From Chitinophaga pinensis (GTDB taxonomy: Bacteria; Bacteroidota; Bacteroidia; Flavobacteriales_D; Crocinitomicaceae), in assembly GCA_945868555.1 (NCBI GenBank), contig CAMBMC010000087.1, positions 1 through 8,882 on the forward strand: 8,882 bases of DNA. The letters run 5' to 3'. Below are positions 5,729 to 8,882 of this stretch, in pieces; position 1 is the stretch's first letter, and every line of letters begins with the position of its first letter. The notes below the pieces were generated by a model that searched no databases, had not been told where the DNA came from, and saw nothing but the letters and a program-made list of their open reading frames with translations. A program made the translations under genes and the position numbers.

Positions 5729-6649
5729 ATGAGTAAAACTAAACTTCCCCCAGCATTTCTTTCTTTGCCCGCATCTCCATCCGTAGATAAGGTAGGAGTA
5801 GAGGAACGTTGCGCGCGATTTCAAACGAGAAGCATTAAAAATGCATCCAAAATGCAAGGACTCAAGATGGTCTTGAACATGATTGATTTGACCACTCTTG
5901 AAGGAAAAGATACGCCAGGAAAAGTAAAACAAATGTGCTACAAAGCACAGCATTTGCACGACTCATACCCAGATTTGCCTACCGTTGCAGCGGTTTGTGT
6001 CTACCCATCAATGGTGGGTGTTGCACGCAAAGAATTGAAAGGGAACATAGTTAAAATTGCTTCGGTTTCCACAGCATTTCCAAGCGGTCAAGCACCCATG
6101 TCTGTCAAGTTGGAAGATACTCGCTTTGCCGTTTCTGAAGGAGCTGACGAGATCGATATGGTGATTTCACGTGGTAAGTTTCTCGCGGGTGAATATAATT
6201 TTGTGTTTGATGAAATTGCTGCGATCAAGGAGGCATGTGGTAACGCTCGCTTGAAAGTGATTTTGGAGACAGGTGAACTTTCTACCTTAGACAGCGTGCG
6301 CCGAGCAAGCGATATTGCGATTCATGCTGGAGCAGATTTCATTAAAACGTCAACGGGTAAAATTCAACCTGCGGCAACCATGCAAGTCACCTATACGATG
6401 TTGATGGCCATTCGCGATCATTACGATCGAACAGGCATTATGGTTGGAATGAAGCCCGCCGGAGGAATCTCAACGTCGAAGTTGGCACTCCACAATCTCG
6501 TTATGGTGAAAGAAGTATTGGGCGAGAAATGGTTAAGCAACGAATGGTTTCGCTTTGGTGCGAGCAGCTTAGCAAATGATGTACTGATGCAAATAATGAA
6601 AACGGAGACTGGCCTTTATCAGTCACCGGATTATTTTTCAATGGACTAA
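5729..6649 (+). CDS. deoC: deoxyribose-phosphate aldolase, long (animal-like) class
   Basis: 306 residues, longer than the common 220-260-residue bacterial enzyme because of about 50 extra N-terminal residues. It cleaves 2-deoxy-D-ribose 5-phosphate into glyceraldehyde-3-phosphate and acetaldehyde in the cytoplasm, through a Schiff base. Active-site residues are all visible on the TIM barrel: Asp53 in MIDLTTL, Asp143 in EIDMVIS, the Schiff-base Lys206 in GADFIKTSTGK and the activating Lys242 in GMKPAGGIST. The DLTTLxGxDT and MCYKA segments and the C-terminal tail ending in a Tyr-containing segment resemble animal DERA as I recall it. The ATG at 5729 has no Shine-Dalgarno sequence but begins the N-terminal extension. 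The stop codon is one base from the next start, so it heads an operon with two aldehyde dehydrogenase genes, which fits disposal of its acetaldehyde product. Confidence 0.95.
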   Translation: MSKTKLPPAFLSLPASPSVDKVGVEERCARFQTRSIKNASKMQGLKMVLNMIDLTTLEGKDTPGKVKQMCYKAQHLHDSYPDLPTVAAVCVYPSMVGVARKELKGNIVKIASVSTAFPSGQAPMSVKLEDTRFAVSEGADEIDMVISRGKFLAGEYNFVFDEIAAIKEACGNARLKVILETGELSTLDSVRRASDIAIHAGADFIKTSTGKIQPAATMQVTYTMLMAIRDHYDRTGIMVGMKPAGGISTSKLALHNLVMVKEVLGEKWLSNEWFRFGASSLANDVLMQIMKTETGLYQSPDYFSMD

Positions 6650-6650
6650 A

Positions 6651-8120
6651 ATGGCAAAAAAAACGACGAATAAATCCAAAGAAAAAGGGTGGGAATACGC
6701 TCCTTCATTGGAAAGCATTGGACATATCGATTTGAAAGAATCGTATGATTTATTTATTGATGGAAAATGGGTAAAACCATCTTCGGGGAAATACTTCGAA
6801 ACCATCAATCCCGCAAATGAAAAGGTCCTTGCTAAAGTGGCTCATGCCAATGAGGAGGATGTCGATCGCGCAGTTAAAGCAGCACGAAAAGCCTACGATA
6901 CGGTCTGGTCTAAAATGCCGGCTTCGGAAAGAGCAAAATATATTTTTCGCATTGCCCGATTGATGCAGGAACGCGCACGTGAACTTTCAGTAATTGAAAC
7001 TTTGGATGCCGGAAAGTCAATCCGAGAATCACGCGACATCGATGTCCCCTTGGCCTGTAACCATTTCTTTTATTACGCAGGATGGGCCGATAAGCTCGAA
7101 TACGCATTTCCAAATCGAAATTTTGAACCAATAGGTGTTGCTGGACAAATTATTCCGTGGAACTTTCCCTTGTTGATGGCCGCATGGAAAATCGCACCGG
7201 CCTTGGCTGCTGGGAACACAGTTGTACTTAAACCTGCCGAAACCACACCGCTGACGGCCTTGAAATTGGCCGAAATCATAGAGTTATCGGGATTGCCTGC
7301 AGGAGTAGTGAATATAGTGACGGGATTTGGAGATACAGGCGCTGCCATTGTGGAGCACCCTGAAGTGAATAAGGTGGCATTTACGGGATCAACTGCGGTA
7401 GGAAAACACATTCAACGTGCTGTGGCCGGTACCGATAAAAAGGTAACGCTTGAGCTCGGAGGGAAATCATCAAACATCATTTTTGAAGATGCGCCAATTG
7501 ACCAAGCGGTAGAAGGTATTGTCAATGGCATTTTCTTTAATCAAGGGCATGTGTGCTGCGCAGGTTCGCGTCTTTTTGTGCAAGAGTCAGTGGCAGATCT
7601 GGTTGTTCGAAAATTGAAGCAGCGCATGGATTCACTGTATGTCGGTGATCCATTGGATAAGAATACTGATATTGGTGCAATCAACTCGAAAGAACAATTG
7701 GAGGTCATCAATAAATACATAAAGATTGGTATTGAAGAGGGTGCTGAAATGTATCAACCCAACTGCGAAATCCCCACGAAAGGTTATTTCTGCAAGCCAA
7801 CACTGTTCTCCAATGTGGCACAATCGAATGTGATTGCGCAAGAGGAGATTTTTGGACCAGTTTTGACCATTCAAACATTCAGAACGGTGGATGAGGTCAT
7901 TCAAAAAGCCAACAATTCACCCTATGGATTGGCAGCCGGTGTTTGGACCGACAAAGGCTCACGCATTTTCAATTTGACGTCGAAATTGCGTGCTGGGGTG
8001 GTTTGGGCCAACACCTACAACAAGTTTGATCCAGCATCTCCATTCGGAGGATATAAGGAAAGTGGTTTTGGCCGTGAAGGTGGACTTCATGGGCTTCGTG
8101 CGTATGTAAAATTGAAATAA
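6651..8120 (+). CDS. NAD(P)+-dependent aldehyde dehydrogenase, catalytically complete
   Basis: 489 residues, full family length. All catalytic elements are visible and by chance keep close to mitochondrial ALDH2 numbering: Asn171 in PWNFPLL (oxyanion), Lys194 in LKPAE (cofactor ribose), the Rossmann segment FTGSTAVG (244-251), general base Glu268 in LELGGKS, nucleophile Cys302 in FFNQGHVCCAGSR and Glu399 in EEIFGPV. The usual Gln before the Cys region (GQ) is His here. A Lys-rich 34-residue N-terminal extension (MAKKTTNKSKEKGWEYAPSLES) precedes the normal domain start at LFIDGKWV; its EYAPxxES piece recalls the N-terminus of animal ALDH16A1. The start is one base after the deoC stop and the stop is one base before the next gene, implying translational coupling. 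Oxidation of DeoC-derived acetaldehyde to acetate is the likely job, inferred from context; the substrate range is otherwise unknown. Confidence 0.93.
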   Translation: MAKKTTNKSKEKGWEYAPSLESIGHIDLKESYDLFIDGKWVKPSSGKYFETINPANEKVLAKVAHANEEDVDRAVKAARKAYDTVWSKMPASERAKYIFRIARLMQERARELSVIETLDAGKSIRESRDIDVPLACNHFFYYAGWADKLEYAFPNRNFEPIGVAGQIIPWNFPLLMAAWKIAPALAAGNTVVLKPAETTPLTALKLAEIIELSGLPAGVVNIVTGFGDTGAAIVEHPEVNKVAFTGSTAVGKHIQRAVAGTDKKVTLELGGKSSNIIFEDAPIDQAVEGIVNGIFFNQGHVCCAGSRLFVQESVADLVVRKLKQRMDSLYVGDPLDKNTDIGAINSKEQLEVINKYIKIGIEEGAEMYQPNCEIPTKGYFCKPTLFSNVAQSNVIAQEEIFGPVLTIQTFRTVDEVIQKANNSPYGLAAGVWTDKGSRIFNLTSKLRAGVVWANTYNKFDPASPFGGYKESGFGREGGLHGLRAYVKLK

Positions 8121-8121
8121 G

Positions 8122-8882
8122 ATGACTCGCTTGCAAGTGCTTAAGACATATAAGATTTTTATTGGCGGACAATTTCCAAGAACGGAATCTGGACGCTATT
8201 ATTCGCTCAAAGGAAAAGATGGCTTTGACATCGCCAATGTGTGTTTGTCATCTCGGAAAGATGCTCGAAATGCAGTTGTTGCTGCACGAAAAGCGTTTGG
8301 TTCATGGTCGGAGCGCAGTGCTTTCAACCGCGGACAAATTGTCTATCGCATCGCTGAAATGTTAGAAGGTCGTCGCTCTCAATTCATCGAAGAACTTCAA
8401 CTTATGGGACTTACCGCAGCCAATGCAGCGAAGGAAGTGGATGCTGCGGTTGATCGCGTCGTATATTATGCGGGGTGGTGCGACAAGTACCAACAAATCG
8501 TAAGTTCAGTCAATCCTGTGGCTTCATCGCATTTCAATTTTTCCGTTGCTGAGCCTACGGGAGTGGTTGGGATTATTGCGCCGGAAGAAAGTCCCTTGCT
8601 TGGATTGATTTCATTGCTCATTCCTGCCATCGCAGGTGGAAATACAGTCGTACTCATTGCTTCGGAGAAGTACCCTCTTTCAGCGGTAACCTTGGCGGAA
8701 GTGATTCATTCATCTGATGTACCTGGAGGGGTAGTGAATATTCTTACAGGAACAGCGGGTGAGCTAATGCCGCCTTTGGCTTCTCACCTCGATGTGAATG
8801 CGATGACGAGTTCAGGCTTAAACCAAGAAATGGCCAGTGCGATGCACGTGCAAGCTGCGGATAACGTCAAAAGAGTATTCAA
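8122..8882 (+). CDS. second aldehyde dehydrogenase homologue, probably non-catalytic (3' end outside window)
   Basis: The ATG at 8122, one base after the preceding stop, opens a frame that runs off the right edge; 253 residues are visible. It aligns along its length with the upstream dehydrogenase: YKIFIGGQF with YDLFIDGKW, VYYAGWCDKY with FYYAGWADKL, PLLGL with PLLMA, AGGNTVVL with AAGNTVVL, and PGGVVNILTG with PAGVVNIVTG. Key residues are changed. PWNFPLL is APEESPLL here, so the oxyanion Asn is Glu156. LKPAE is LIASE, so the cofactor-binding Lys is Ile179. FTGSTAVG becomes SSGLNQEM (230-237), losing the second Rossmann glycine. These changes predict a pseudoenzyme, like the C-terminal ALDH domain of ALDH16 proteins. 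The regions of the general-base Glu and nucleophilic Cys lie beyond the window edge. A structural or regulatory partner of the upstream enzyme is inferred. Confidence 0.88.
   Translation, partial: MTRLQVLKTYKIFIGGQFPRTESGRYYSLKGKDGFDIANVCLSSRKDARNAVVAARKAFGSWSERSAFNRGQIVYRIAEMLEGRRSQFIEELQLMGLTAANAAKEVDAAVDRVVYYAGWCDKYQQIVSSVNPVASSHFNFSVAEPTGVVGIIAPEESPLLGLISLLIPAIAGGNTVVLIASEKYPLSAVTLAEVIHSSDVPGGVVNILTGTAGELMPPLASHLDVNAMTSSGLNQEMASAMHVQAADNVKRVF

Noticed and set aside
8122..8882. Frameshift or decay explaining the odd second ALDH
   Set aside because: The frame is uninterrupted for 253 codons and aligns continuously with its neighbour, so substitution and not damage accounts for the lost residues.

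Overview
The window looks like chromosomal DNA from a member of the Bacteroidota, most likely Flavobacteriales or a close relative. Three things point there. The threonine dehydrogenase is the short-chain (epimerase-like) type known from Flavobacterium. The left-edge gene is a NamZ/DUF1343 cell-wall hydrolase. Genes start without Shine-Dalgarno sequences, and several are preceded by matches to the Bacteroidota promoter pattern TTTG...TAnnTTTG. I see no tRNA, rRNA, CRISPR array, insertion sequence or phage gene. The content is catabolic and housekeeping.

Layout, left to right. Positions 3-608 (+) hold the C-terminal part of a NamZ-type muramidase cut by the window edge. It runs convergently, stop codon against stop codon, into purE (609-1091, -). 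A rho-independent terminator (1135-1164, -) closes a two-gene tyrosine-degradation operon on the minus strand, hmgA (2389-3549) followed by hppD (1185-2345). Together these convert 4-hydroxyphenylpyruvate to maleylacetoacetate via homogentisate. A 241-base divergent intergenic region (3550-3790) holds a promoter for each direction and two 10-bp inverted repeats placed at the promoters. It is the most information-dense non-coding stretch in the window.

On the plus strand follow an SDR-type L-threonine 3-dehydrogenase (3791-4741) and an exported MORN/YwqK-like repeat protein (4808-5671). Then comes a tight three-gene operon: deoC (5729-6649), a complete aldehyde dehydrogenase (6651-8120) and a second aldehyde dehydrogenase homologue that runs off the right edge (8122-8882). 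The gaps inside this operon are one base each. DeoC splits deoxyribose-5-phosphate into glyceraldehyde-3-phosphate and acetaldehyde, and the active dehydrogenase could oxidise the acetaldehyde to acetate. The second homologue has lost the oxyanion asparagine and the cofactor-binding lysine, so it is probably a non-catalytic partner. The pair resembles the two domains of ALDH16 proteins encoded as separate genes, and the DeoC is of the long, animal-like class. This operon is the most interesting system in the window.

All major stretches are accounted for: no gene-free stretch exceeds 300 bases.
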